The position numbers and the translations under genes are program-made. Under the pieces are notes generated by a model. That model was given only the letters and a program-made list of their open reading frames with translations, ran no database searches and had not been told where the DNA came from. A stretch of DNA of 64,000 nt. It comes from Cyathus striatus (Eukaryota > Basidiomycota > Agaricomycetes > Agaricales > Nidulariaceae). Positions 22,401-34,154 of this stretch are shown piece after piece. Within the stretch, counting starts at the first letter, position 1; every line of letters begins with the position of its first letter. The DNA lies in contig JAOVFP010000021.1 of NCBI GenBank assembly GCA_025738555.1, positions 1,922,001 through 1,986,000 of the forward strand. The letters are read 5' to 3'.

Positions 22401-25187
22401 GTGTCTGTCCACGTTTTCCCTGCGATTTGGGTGATGCGAATTCTCCCTGCTCGGCTTCATAATCGTAAGGGAAAGTAAATGCTGTGCCAGACGTAGCAGT
22501 AGAATCGTGGTGTTTTTTCTCGTTGTCAGTAAGTTGGAACTTGTCGTTTTCAACTTCAATCAAAGTGGCAATTTTGGATACCGTGCTAGCCATAAATAAC
22601 GCAGGCACGCTAATGTTTACACCTGCTTGCTTGCGAATTTGATGTGCAAGCTTCCCAATGAGAAGAGAATTTCCGCCCAAGAGGAAGAAATCAGAGGAAG
22701 GGGAGATATTGACTGGCTCGATGTTCAACAGATCTGATATGATTCCGCGTAAAAGAACCTCGTTCGGCGTCATTAAGGAGGTGCTTTTCAGAACAATTTC
22801 TTCCTCCATACGAGCAAAGTCGACATTCCCGAATTCATCTTTGTAAAGCGGCGTTGAAAGAACATGAAGTGCATCCGGAATAGCGTAACCAGGCAATATC
22901 TGAGAAATTCGACGCTTGATCTCGACTGAATCCAAATGGGGATCTCTTGCCGAAATATAGGCCACAGTTGACCCTTCTCGAGAATGTATAGCCACGCTTT
23001 CTACACCACCTAAGCTGGCGATGGCTACTTCTATCGCGTGCAAGTCCACTACAACCCTTCGAGATGGAATTGGGTCCTGGTGAGATGCTTGAGCATTGGG
23101 GGTTTCTGCTTCAAAATGGCGATCAATGAAAGACACAGAATCGCTGAAGGTGCGGAAGCCAAGTCGCGTCGATAAATTTATTCGCATAGGCTTTCCCGTG
23201 CTGGTTTCGTTAATGAGAATAAGCACGATATAATATTAATATATGCATACCTGTTCTTGGGAAGGTCCTGCATGTAGACAATAGCAAAAGGCCACTTAGA
23301 AGGATGTAAATGATCTCTGAATGGAATATCAACATCTAAATTCTCTTTCAATCGACAACTTAACCGACCTTAACATGTCATGAAGCTGTTGCAAGCCTAT
23401 ATGGGGCTTATTGGGAACAGGTACGACGACAATCCCAATTGCCTCTTGAAGAACATCGTGTTCAATGGCAAACGCGAGGACGTTCTGAGACTGAAATGAA
23501 CAACTGAGCTGAAAGCGCGATTGCAAGCGGTTACCTTGACATAATCCTTTGCAGCCGTCGATATGGCTTCCTCGACCTCAAATGGGGATATGACCTCTCC
23601 ACCTTTGTTGATGATTTCTTTGGAACGCCCAGTTATGTATAAGTATCTGGGCATATTAAAGGTTAAATCCGACATGGAATAACTTGAAACGTGCTCACCC
23701 ATCCTCGTCCAGGTAACCGACGTCCCCAGAATCAAACCATCCCTCACTAGAAAACATAGATCTATCCAAAGAAACGTTTGGGTCCAACGAAACTTCGTAT
23801 CCGCTAAACGCAGGCAAACCGCGGACACATATCGCTCCCGTTGCCCTTGGAGGAAGGGCACATTCAATGTCCCGAGGATCTCTGATTGACAAGTGAGGCC
23901 CGCACGCAATCCCAGAGCAACCAGGTCGATCGAGTTGGTAATTGACTGGAGGGGTGGCGATGGGCATGCATCTTTGGTCGAAGTAAGACAGAAATCAAGA
24001 GATGTCAAAACGGCTTCACATACTCTGTCATTCCATAAGAAGGCAACACGGTGGCACCCCCGAAAGTTTCCTTCAGCTGCACTGCGAGCGAAGGGAGCAA
24101 GCCTCCGGCTGCATTGCAGACCATACGTATGCTGAGATCCTTCTTCGGGTTAACGCTGTCGGGTTGAGCCGAGAGGATAGCATGATGGATTGTCGGTGCC
24201 GCGTAATACCTGAAAGTGATCAGATGCAGGCTATATATCGTCTTCAAGGTGTAAACGTACCATGTTGCCTGAAATTCCTGTGCTAGATTCCAAAAGGCCG
24301 TTGCGTCGAAGCCAAAGCACATGATGACGCTTCCCCCGGAGAGGACAGGTGCAAGAAGATTCCGCACGATACCTCCAACATGAAATAGAGGCATCATATT
24401 CACTAGTTATATTTAGATATAAGATATGCATAGTCAAATATGGACACGTACTATTAATGTCGTCCTCTCTAAGGTTCCAAGACTGCACAACAGACCACGT
24501 GCCGATAATCAGTGTCCGAAGTGGATATGGAACAACTTTCTTCTTTCCGCTGGTGCCGGACGTATGTAGAATGAGTGAAATGTCTGCTAGCGTATGAGGC
24601 TGCGAAGGGCTAGGCAATCCTCGGGACAGTTGTGGGGTTTGCATTAACGACATGTCAAACAGTCCCGCCGGCCCAGTCGAACGTCCTTCGACAAAAATTA
24701 CGTCACAATCCAACTCGTCTTGAAGGGTCTTCAATTCGAGACGTTGCTGTGCACCCTTAGTCGCTACTATGGCCTTAACCCCCAACCGTATCGCATCCTC
24801 CTTGAGTTCTGCAGCAGTACAGCTCTCGTTGACAGGGGCACATGTGTGATAGCATGCAATGGATAGAAGAGCAACTGCATTTTCTGGGCCACTAGGCAGA
24901 ATAATCATGACGCGATCGTTTGGCGAAAATGGACGCGATAATTTGAAATGCGGTAGCGCGAAGCTTGAGATAAAGGAGCGAAGTTGGCCATGACTAAGTG
25001 GTGGGCGAGAGAAATCAGGGGAATAGATGGCTGGTCGAGAGGACGAGCATAGACAATCAAGCAAAGTCTTGATGTGGCCATGGGTGGTTAAACGTGCAGC
25101 AATAACATCTCCCAACGAAATATTGTCGGGACCACTTGTGATGTCCCGTAAAAATTCGAGTGGGGCGACCATGGGCTTCAACGACAA
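19449..25187 (-). CDS. NRPS-like Pls-type membrane synthetase fused to a C-terminal RING finger (copy 2, complete)
   Basis: 18 exons (25187-24452, 24402-24261, 24209-24024, 23971-23699, 23646-23535, 23490-23369, 23316-23251, 23200-22332, 22272-22083, 22031-21984, 21933-21500, 21448-21111, 21060-20883, 20830-20705, 20650-20031, 19981-19887, 19837-19556, 19503-19449) total 4,872 nt, 1,623 residues. Adenylation motifs: HTSGTSGKKK, YGMTECMP, SGDVGYLDEDG, GRSKEIINKGGE, NSTGK. Carrier: DFFLLGGNSL, with the phosphopantetheine serine at about 724. The terminal region has several TM segments (FKWLVIGKYKPGTYP, YHLRWW) and beta-helix blocks. Known: Pls of Streptomyces and related fungal enzymes join amino acids this way, without a condensation domain. 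The end is a C3HC4 RING (CSIC, GCGHVFC, APC, RRRCPEC). Substrate cannot be read. Alternative view: a bifunctional enzyme with its own E3 activity or a zinc docking module. Confidence 0.9.
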
Positions 25188-26215
25188 CGCCGGATTGAGA
25201 AGAGGGGGAGCTCAAGGTGAAGCCGAACATTCTGAAGCCGGAGTCTTTATTAGATTTCGAGGCAGCAGTGAGTGTCAACGAACCAAACCTAGGTAGGACG
25301 GGACGTACTCAGTAGCCATTGAAAAGCACGTCAAGGGTTGAGTCCAGGTCTCTCCTCTGTCGAAGTTGCATTCTTTGTGTTACCCAAGTGCCATCATGAT
25401 TCGTTTGACTCCTTTTCTTGATGCCGAGCCTTTGGTACGTCAGCGAGAAGCTTAAATAAGTACCGGAACCGATTTTGACTTACAAAAGGTGGTGGTTATA
25501 TATGAAGTGGTTAACAGTTATTCAATATTGTAGCGTTCTACCTAGCTTGACGCTCTGATTTCGAAGTTTGGACGCACATCAAACCTTTAGCATGTCTGAA
25601 GTACCAATGGCCGATGAAAACAGTGCATGCGATGCCATGGTCTGTGAAGCTTTGAAATTTGAAGTTGCGTCAACAGGGTTGAGTAAATGTTGAAACGTAA
25701 CGTCGAGTGACGTATCTGGCCGCCAAGCACGGTTTTAAAATTTGAAGCTAACGGCTTCCAAGTCAAACGAGGATCAATAAATGCGCTACCTAATAGGCGA
25801 AAGTAATACATACGAATCACGATGCCATGGTCTGCGAAGCTTTGAAGTTGGGTCAACAGAGTGGAGTAAACGGTCAGTGACGTATGGCAGTGCATTGCCA
25901 TAGCGGCCCAAATGCACTTTTATTCGGCAGCGCACCCTTTTTCGGGACCGTACTCCAGCCGTACTCCGTGCTACTTTTTCGACTTGCCGCAACTTTTTAT
26001 TCTGTGCAGCTTTCCTAGTTTTGAGCACGACTATTAATCGTAATATGGCCGTCAAAGTGCACATTTATTGTGCCGCGCAGCTTTTTACACGAAGCCGCAA
26101 CTTTTTTCCTTAATCATTTTCAAGATTAAGCCGATTTTTTGGTTTTACACATGAATTATGTAATAGACGATATTTATAATAAAGCAAAATTTTTATTACA
26201 CATGACATGACTCTA
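25188..26215. other. Upstream region of copy 2 with a degenerate internal repeat
   Basis: No gene supported. A block containing GATGCCATGGTCTG, GAAGCTTTGAA and GTCAACAG recurs about 190 bases apart (25630-25720 and 25815-25895). CGCAACTTTTT-type motifs recur at 25990 and 26100. Confidence 0.5.
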
Positions 26216-27530
26216 TCACTGTAAAACGGCGAAGGGTATACGGTACACACGCACGGACCACGCCAGATAGGGCCCATAATCCTGCAGAAATACGGCCGGT
26301 CTTGTACTCCCTGCCTTGCTGGTGGTTGGCACTGGCAAGGGGGAGGTGACTGAGAAAGTACAGAGTTCATCAAGGGAGAAGCTCTCCATTTGGCCGTTGG
26401 TGATGGCGCGCAAGGTGAACCCTCCAGTACCGTTCTCACCGTAGACCGTAGCGGTGACCACGCTTGAGTCGAAGAGTAGCAGAGTTTAAGACAATCTTGA
26501 CACTACAGACGAGCGAGAACTGGCAGTTGCACAGATCTCGACCCTCCCTGTCGTACCCAGAAACATCACGATCATCACTATCGCGCCTGAGAGAACAACC
26601 CACTCACGAGCAAAAGCGTTTGAGTCGGCGGTAGCGTTGACGAAAGCATGGTAAGGTGCGAAAGTAGTATCCGACTTGGGAACGTCGAGCTTCTTGGAGA
26701 TGGTGAGATTGGTGGCGAGGTTCAGTGTGCATATTATGGAAGCTTCCGGTGCAAATCTCAGTATTGTAGTCCTTGTAAACGGTGACGAGCGAGTGAGCGG
26801 ACTACACAGCGAGCGGCAATGGCTCTAGCAACAATGCTGAGAGCTTCGAGGTTACCAATGGTGATCTCAGCCTAATAAGACCAAGAAAACGCTTGGGGAT
26901 GAAAAATCGGACGCTGACGTGCGAATCGACGAGCTTCTCCCATTAAGACCATGAGAGAAAGACAACATAGGTCGAATTAACGACATGTTAACAAAGGAGA
27001 GGGAGTGAGCACAAGTTCAATACTGACAGTGTGTGCCCGTTTATCGGGATTGACATAGAAATGTGCAGGAGCAGGCTGGGACAACAATAGTCAGTTCACA
27101 TGAATGGTTAGAGCAAATGTTATGAACATACCAATGCTACAGCGAAACTTGAACACGGGTTCTGCCGGTCTACATTTTCCTTGCTACTGCCCGCTTTACG
27201 AAATAGCCACAGACCCCCTCATCATTGGTAATGAACTGGAGCCTGAGAGAACCTATGAAGAGAACAGTGCGCGTGAGTTGTTGGTGTCGATGGATTTCAA
27301 TGGATCAAAGAGCTTCGAGGATACGACTAGAGTGAAGTTGTGTGTCGACGAGAGGTAATGATGCTTGCGTGGCGATAGGGGGGAGTGTGTGGGACTTGGT
27401 AGGAGTGGAGAAGTTGTCTAGGTGGCATTGCTGGGATCGCGCGGCGCTAGCAACACCAATAATTATTAATATAAACGCGTACATAGTTACATACAATGTA
27501 TGATGTAACATTGTATCATACAATACATAT
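26216..27530 (-). pseudogene. Broken multi-exon gene for a putative secreted protein, family unknown
   Basis: Coding-quality blocks follow each other on the minus strand in several frames. First comes a signal-peptide-like start (MYAFILIIIGVASAA, about 27475). Then come PAPAHFYVNPDKRAHT (about 27040), AEITIGNLEALSIVARAIAA (about 26865), VTVYKDYNTEICTGSFHN, NLTISKKLDVPKSDTTFAPY with HAFVNATADSNAFA (about 26650), and [19 protein letters not shown] with FTLRAITNGQ (about 26440). Stops and frame changes between the blocks are not explained by simple introns (for example EAL-stop near 27305), so I read it as decayed. It may still be an intron-rich gene I mis-spliced. Function not recognised. Confidence 0.45.
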
Positions 27531-28373
27531 GTACATATGTTGCAGTTCAAGGGACCTTGCACTGGGCCAATAGGATCGGTAGCGTTGTAGCATCTGGGCC
27601 GTGAAGCACCCCTGCTTCACGGGCGGCTGGCAGTGTAGATCACCACGTGCACGGTACATCATTGGAGAAAATTCAAATGTAAACAGAGCATTATTCAAGT
27701 AGCATTATATATTGAATAAAGAAGAGTACCCTGCAATGTTTTAAAATTACTCTACACTACTCTCCTACCTCCCCTTTGTCCGGCTCCCCGCCCGCCATTT
27801 CCTTCAACGTTTTGCATTGTTCAAAAATTCCCACGCGTCGAGGTCCATGAACTCACAATGACTCTACTCGATCTCATCCTATTCAGTCGTGCGACTAAGT
27901 GTGGCTTTATTGGAGCCCATTGAACGATTGGTACAAGGAGGGCAGAGGGATTTGACAGTCCGCATTCCTCCTCCCTCCTGCACCAGGTCCAGCTCTATCT
28001 ATTTTATCTACTCGAATTTTCGCTACCCACCCGTCCCGCTCCCTATTTCGTACTTCTTTCCTTTCATCCTACCGGTAGCTTTTCCCCCGTGATTGTTAGT
28101 TTTTTCCCACAGGGTTTTCTAACATGAGGGTTTTGACGCACCCGGTACTTCTTTGTATTTACTTTACATCCTACTTAGCCGTCTCTGCCCGTTTCTTTAT
28201 TTTACTTATTTTATATTTGTCCTTCGTCCTCTCCGCTCACCGCTTTTGTCTTTTCTTACTCACTTTGTATTTTTATTTGGTGCCTCACCAATATCATTCC
28301 TCTTGGCGGTGCTGAGACGCCCATCCTTCGTAAGGCGGGCGCCTCCCCACAGCTACACCTACCCTCTTTCTCA
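27531..28373. other. Intergenic stretch, T/C-rich after 28000
   Basis: No gene supported. The long plus-strand ORFs at 28124-28452 reflect T/C-rich composition and run into the transposon end. Confidence 0.45.
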
Positions 28374-28383
28374 TGCGAGAGTA

Positions 28384-29661
28384 GGACCCCTGATAATCCT
28401 GCCAAAGGTTAGATACCAAAATCATATAGTTTTGGCAATAATTGGGGGATGAAAAATAGCAAAATTTTCTCAAATTTTAGGGGGATGTCATATTTGGGCC
28501 ACTAGTTTTACGGTTCATAGGGGCATAATATATCTAACCTCAGAATAGTGATTAAGTTACTGAATCGATATTTTAGCGATTCCAGTGTGATGTGAGCTGC
28601 TTTACAGCACTAAGAGTAAGGTGTTTTTGCTCAGCAATCCCCATAAAGGTCTGAGTAAATGTGTTGGTATTCATTTCTGTAATTGAATTGTTGTGAGGAA
28701 TGATTTTCACCGCAGAAGCGGAAAGTTCACATAGAAATGCAGCAGCTGGTATATTCATGAATTGTGGCATCCCAAGTTGAGCTGTGGGGCCAAATATTCC
28801 ATGAAAATGTCGATATCCGGGCCATACCTGTCACCAAACCTGCATTGCAAGAGAGTGCACCAATGTTGTTTGACAACAAAACCCAGTTATGCTTTCCAGC
28901 TTTGCCAGCACCTTTTTCATACATTGTGATAACTGTAATATAACTATATTGGTGTAGCTCATAGTTCAAAATAAAAGCATACCTTTTCCTATTAATATCT
29001 GTTCCTTGACAGCAATTATACCAAAGGATTGATTTGTCAATGGTGCAACAAGACTAATATAAGTGGTGGCAAAGAGCTCAGAGGGGTTTAATAGCAAAAA
29101 TTCATGCTGTCATCGTTTAAGAACCGCTACTAACAAGTTTGAGAGAAGTGGTAAATGGTGGTATGAAAGTGTTATATGAGAGCGGCAGTGAATAGGAAAG
29201 TGATAGAGGACTTTGCATTTCCATTTGCAAACTACAATATTTATATACAGATATTGCATGGGTATGAAAGCAGTGTAAGGTTGAGAATGTCGTCTTCAAT
29301 CTCAGTGATATTAGAACCTGTGTCAATACTACTTGGCTGAGGGCAGTGGAATAGCCAATGCAAATATGGATGAGGCAGCTGAAGAGCTAAGTACTTATTA
29401 TGTAGATTATCAGGGGTCCTGCAGTCCTGTCAGGCCACTATGATGCAATGATTTTGGTCAGCATGGCTGTGCCGAAACTGGTGGACATGTATCTTACCTG
29501 CCCCCAAAATGGCGACCATAGGGGGACAGTAAACATGACATCATGGTAATTTTTTTGACATCGATAGGGGGACACCTGCCAAAAGGTATCTAACATACTA
29601 AGATTTTCCAGCCATCATAGGGGGACTGGTATCCAACCTTGGGTGGGATTATCAAGGGTCC
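28384..29661. mobile_element. 1,278-bp TIR element with 10-bp target duplication (Mutator-like, non-autonomous)
   Basis: TGCGAGAGTA directly repeats at 28374-28383 and 29662-29671. The ends form ~35-bp inverted repeats with about five mismatches, starting GGACCC(C/T)TGATAATCC and reaching GATACCA. A 10-bp duplication with long TIRs fits Mutator-like elements. Inside, minus-strand 28830-28573 reads FHGIFGPTAQLGMPQFMNIP... for about 75 residues to a stop, and 28969-28850 reads VTVITMYEKGAGKAGKHNW. These look like pieces of a captured or ancestral gene; no transposase core was seen. Confidence 0.75.
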
Positions 29662-29727
29662 TGCGAGAGTATCCGATTGGTATCACGTGTATTTTTGTTG
29701 TTATCCCACGCGACCGGCTGTCACTGT

Positions 29728-29797
29728 CACCAGAGCAGAATTAAGCACTCATGAAGTTCCTGCAGCGAGTGCGGAGATATTTGAAATAGCTCAGATA
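29728..29797 (+). pseudogene. 70-bp fragment of the M-family cytosolic tail
   Basis: Encodes AELSTHEVPAASAEIFEIAQ, nearly identical to AELSTHEVPGASAEIFEISQ of M1 (about 15570-15633). It lies on the plus strand, opposite to its neighbours M4 and M5, and stops abruptly on both sides, so it is an isolated scrap. Confidence 0.7.
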
Positions 29798-30101
29798 ACT
29801 TGGAGCAAGCTTTCGACAGCATTGAGTCTGAAGCGCTAAGTCCGAAGCGAGGTCGGGCGCCGCCGCAGAGGCTATCCGCGCCAGTTATGATTCCGCTAGT
29901 TGGTATCAACAACATTACCAATGGAGCATCTTTCACGCTCTCCTTGATTAAAAAATCACCTAAAGGCACCAGAAAAATTCTCCTCGTTTGTATGCTACTC
30001 CCTCAGAGTTTCTCCCATCTTTCAATCACTACTAGTATGATGAGAACAGCCACTATTGTTCTCTATTATACATATGAATCAGCAGTAAACCGATGAAACA
30101 T

Positions 30102-31956
30102 TCACAGGGTATATCCCGGTGGATGATCATCTGTCAGTCCCTGTGCCCATGGACTCTGCTGCTGAGACTGCAACAGCTCAATCTGAGCCTGCATCGCTTG
30201 CATCTGTTCTTTTATTCCATTTATTATATCGTTATCCCCCCCGGTCTGAGCCATTTCGAATTTCCCCGCTCTCGCACTAGGCGTTTTCTGAGCTCGTAAT
30301 TCTGCTTTTAGCATGTTCATTTCTTGGTTTACAACATGTAAGCGCCGCTGTATCTCGGCTTGACGCGCACGACGAACATAGTCTGGTGACGGTTTGTAGC
30401 TCAATGTAACAAGTTGATTCGATCCCGACAAGTTAGGATCATTATTTGCCTTCTTTTTTGTGCTGTAGTCGTTGCCGTCAGGGAAAGAATATATGAATGG
30501 TGTCGTCACTGTTACGGTGTTGCCAGATACTCTGCCTATATTTTGATTGAATGGGTCTTCTATTTTCCAGCTGGAGTTCATTTGTTGTTTCCGAGTTCTC
30601 CGATTATAGAAGAAGAAACATCCCATTGTAGAGGGAAAAGGTGTGCTAATGCCTAAACAAAGAAATTAGTAAGCGAGTCGGTGAACATCCGTTTGACCTT
30701 GAGGTGTTCTAAGGTGTCGAGAAGGGAGGGTAAATTCAACTGGATTGGGAGGGAGTAGTTACATGATATTTAAAGAAAACTAAAATAAAGAGAGTACTTA
30801 ATAAGGAATAGTTGAATAAAGCGGAAATTAATAGTGTTGAGATTGTAGATTGTTGAAAGAAAAAGGAAAAGTTTGAAACATAAAGCATACCAATGAATTG
30901 AAAGAAAATTTATAAAATAGAAACTTGAGGAGAGGGACGACACGGACACTGGTAAGGTGAACTGCGGTATTTAGTGGAGCTTGGTAGTGCGCAGCACCGA
31001 TGATCTTGAGTAATTGCGGCGTCCGAGCTATGCAAGAGAGTGTCGGCATTGGAGGGAAATGAGGGAGAGCGCGAGAGTGCGCGCGAGCGCGAACGCGAAC
31101 AAATGCGTCGATGCGCGCATCACTTGATTACGTAATGGGAAATTGTAATATGTCGATTTTTGTAGTGCAGGCGAAACGCCTGCTCTACACCATAATAGCA
31201 CCAATGAGAAGTACCGCTCCCACAACTCCAACGACAATGGGGTATACGGGAAGTGACTCCGAGCTGGTTCCAGAAGAAGAGGAACTTGGGGAAGCGGCGT
31301 CAACGCCGTCATCATACCTGAAAATGAGGTGAAAAACTATATGCCAATAAAGATATTTGATACGACATACGTATAAATGGCATAGTCGAAATTTATGAAG
31401 GCTTGAGAGTTAATGCCAGAAGTAGAAATGACCAATTGATGAATCCAGTTCGGAAGATCGATCTTGTTAAACACCAGTTGATTGAAAAGAATGTTCGAGG
31501 TGTTACCGGGGGAATGGGTGAAATATCCAACTAGCTGTCCGTCGATAGTAAAATTGACCATGGTGGCTGTGATGATACCAGCTCCTTGGTTGTTCGCAGG
31601 AATAAAAAATACATATATCGCAGTTCCTAAGAGACATTTCATCTACAGCTCATATCAACTCTCCACATAATACTGGTATGCGTACCTTCAAAGCCCATAC
31701 TTATCGAAATATTATTTTTATCAGGACTGTATGTTGCAGCGGTATATGTTTTCATAAATGCTTTTTATGGATCAGGATTTATTGCACATGTTTTACAAGT
31801 CTGGTCGTCCCAAACACCCGCTCTTGGCAAGTATAGGGGCATTTGAGACGTCTGTGGGTCTCCAAAAGAGTCATCAATTGTACGGTTCACGATGCCTGCA
31901 AGCGTGAAGGAGAATAAGGAGAATAAAAAGATACCAGCTCTAATACGTTGAAGCAT
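30102..31956 (-). pseudogene. M-family surface protein M4, inactivated by nonsense mutation and insertion
   Basis: All parts of the family are recognisable on the minus strand. Exon 1 from 31956 has a signal peptide, NRTIDDSFGD and WDDQTCKTC. Exon 2 (about 31637-31377) has TAIYVFFIPAN, FTIDGQ and FDYAIYT. A short Ser stalk and TM (VGVVGAVLLIGAIM) lie near 31200. The tail 30622-30102 has RRARQAEIQRRLHVVNQEMN and ends DDHPPGYTL. Breaks: the codon after INPDP is TAA (31773-31771) where paralogues have TCA, and 563 bp are inserted inside the TM/juxtamembrane coding. The PPxY motif is still intact, so decay is recent. Confidence 0.82.
30627..31189. mobile_element. 563-bp insertion in M4, probable solo LTR
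   Basis: The insertion starts TGTAGAG and ends CTCTACA, so it has TG...CA termini. It is flanked by the 4-bp direct repeat CCAT (30623-30626 and 31190-31193). The uninterrupted reading GAIxGC is seen in M5. TG/CA ends plus a 4-bp duplication fit a solo LTR, though a short-TIR DNA element is possible. Near the right end is a small hairpin, GCAGGCG-AAA-CGCCTGC. Homology of the interior was not recognised. Confidence 0.65.
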
Positions 31957-32636
31957 TGGATTAATAACGGGGGTAAAAGTTGAGGGAGGTCATAGAGTTG
32001 TTGAGCCTTGGACACCGCTGTAAATAACAGCTCGCGGGCTTTACAAATGGTAACTAAGGAACCGAAAATGTATACAGTAAACTAAAGTCATATCTATGAA
32101 CACAACGAACCTTACAGTTAACGCTGAACAGTGAAGTACCAATTCAACCCATATTTATATAAGTATCTGTCGCAAAGTCACAAAGTCGCCGTGATGCCAG
32201 GTGGTATCCTATGGTATCAGAATAGCATATGTACGTACTTATGGCGCGACACCCGAGCGAAATGTGGGCATATTCTTATCTACCACGACATACTAACAAC
32301 CAATATAAACCACCTGCATACCCGCAGCCTCTCATACCGATGTCATCTACGCACGTCGCAATTCGCAGTGCAAGGATTCTGTGAGGAAAAGTTGGAGAAG
32401 TTCATTCAAAGCCGGCGCACTATGTGTTTGAATGATCATCTGCAGACGTCGAAGTTGAATTACAAATCTATGTGTTTTGCTAATGGTGTCATTTGCAACT
32501 TCACAACCATTTCTCCGGAGCCTTCAGGCTCTTATTGGTGATTTTATTTGGTTATCTCGTCATGCAGAGTCGCTACACCTAAAAAACTAAGTACTGTACA
32601 CATTAACTGGTATTAAATAACGACAATATAACTCGA
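31957..32636. other. Intergenic stretch between M4 and M5
   Basis: No gene supported. A plus-strand ORF at 32131-32541 (136 codons) shows no recognisable motif and covers the likely 5' flank of M4. Confidence 0.4.
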
Positions 32637-34154
32637 TCATGGGCTATACCCCGGCGGAGGATCATTCGATAGACCTTGCGCCCAAGCACTCTCCTGCTGA
32701 GACTGAAGAAGCTCAACATGGGCCTGCAAATCCCGTACTTGTTCTCTCATCCTACTCATCTCATCGTCATCCCCTCCCGTATGAGTCTTTTCACTCCTCT
32801 CTGCTCTCGTACCAGGTGCTTGATGAACGCTTAATTCCGACCTGAGTTCGTTCATTTCTTGGTTGACGACATGTAAACGTCGTTTTATTTCGCTTTGGCG
32901 GGCACGGCGTATTTTCTCTCGTGAGGTTGTTGAGCTGCTTCCTGAAGTCGGCGAGACAGCGTCACTGACTGTGAAAGAGGGACCGCTGGACGATGGTAGT
33001 TCGTATGGCGTCGTGTCTCGTTGAGTATCGCGGACGTCGTTCATGCTGGCTAGAGAATGCGAAGACAAGAGCTGATTGGATGCCACTGAGGTATCGCCGC
33101 TATTGGCCTCAGGCTCACTTGGTGTATTGTGATCACTTCTATCAGGGTTGAATGAAGCAAGGAATGGTGTAGTCACTGTGATCATATTCGACCCGCTTGT
33201 CATATCTTGATGAACAGGTCCCGCTATTTCCCAGGTGGGGTCAACCAGTCTCTTCCGAGTCCTCCGTTTCCAACAGAAGAGACACCCAATTATAGCGCCG
33301 ATGAGAACTAGTGCTCCTACAACCCCGCCAACTATGGGAGCTACCATTCTTGACTTTGCGTTGGAGTTAAGCTGCGAATCGTTATGAGGTGCTGGGGATG
33401 CCGTAGATGATGCTGAAGCTTTTGAAGAGGATGATGTAGAGGTAGAGGATTGTATTCTTGTGGATGTGGTAGAAGCCTTGGAGGGAGAGCTAGAAGGGGA
33501 AGCGTCCACACCGTCAACGTGTCTGTCGACGAAGTCAACAAATGTATCATCATCAGATATTTAACTGACATACGTGTATATAGCATAATCGAAATTCACG
33601 AAGACGTCGGAATTAACGCCAGAAGTAGAGATTACTAGTTGATGTATTCCGTTCGGAATGTCGGTCTTATTGAAAACCAATTGGTTGAAAAGAATGTCGG
33701 TGGAAGTGAGATCGGGGGCACGCGTGAAAGTTCCAGCTATCTGTCCGTCGATGGTGAAGTTTGCCATCGTTATAGTGGTGATTCCATCACCTTGGTTATT
33801 TGCAAGAATAAAAAACACATAAATTGCAGTCCCTGCGCAGCAGCGCAAGGCAAGTCACATTTCAAATATCTAAATAGCACTATATTACTTACCTTCAAAG
33901 CCCATACTTATGGAGACATTCTTTAGTCCAGGATTGTACGTCGCAGCGGTATACGTGTTCTTGAATGCTTTTGATGGATCAGGCTTGATTGAGCATCCTT
34001 GGCACGTCTCATCGTCCCATACGCCTGCTGCTGGTTGATACAAGGGCAATTGAAAGGTCTGTGAGTCTCCGAATGAATCATCGATTGTACGATTCACGAT
34101 GCCAGCAAGCGTGAAGGACAATAAGTAGAAAATAAAGAAACCAGCTCGACGCAT
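32637..34154 (-). CDS. Surface protein M5, intact diverged member with PPxY tail
   Basis: Exons 34154-33893, 33832-33574 and 33522-32637 give 468 residues, with splice positions matching M1 and M2. Signal peptide FFIFYLLSFTLA; ectodomain with NRTIDDSFGD, WDDETCQGC, FTIDGQ and FDYAIYT; Ser/Thr stalk without the 9-bp repeat; TM helix (APIVGGVVGALVLIGAIIG) and KRRTRKR; Ser-rich tail; charged helix RRARQSEIKRRLHVVNQEMN; end NDPPPGYSP. Intact in all exons. It lies head-to-tail with pseudogene M4 on the same strand, so this side of the NRPS-like gene had its own tandem expansion. Confidence 0.85.

Noticed and set aside
28124..28452. Hydrophobic plus-strand ORFs (63 and 99 codons) resembling a membrane protein
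   Set aside because: T/C-rich low-complexity sequence; the second ORF runs across the transposon boundary.
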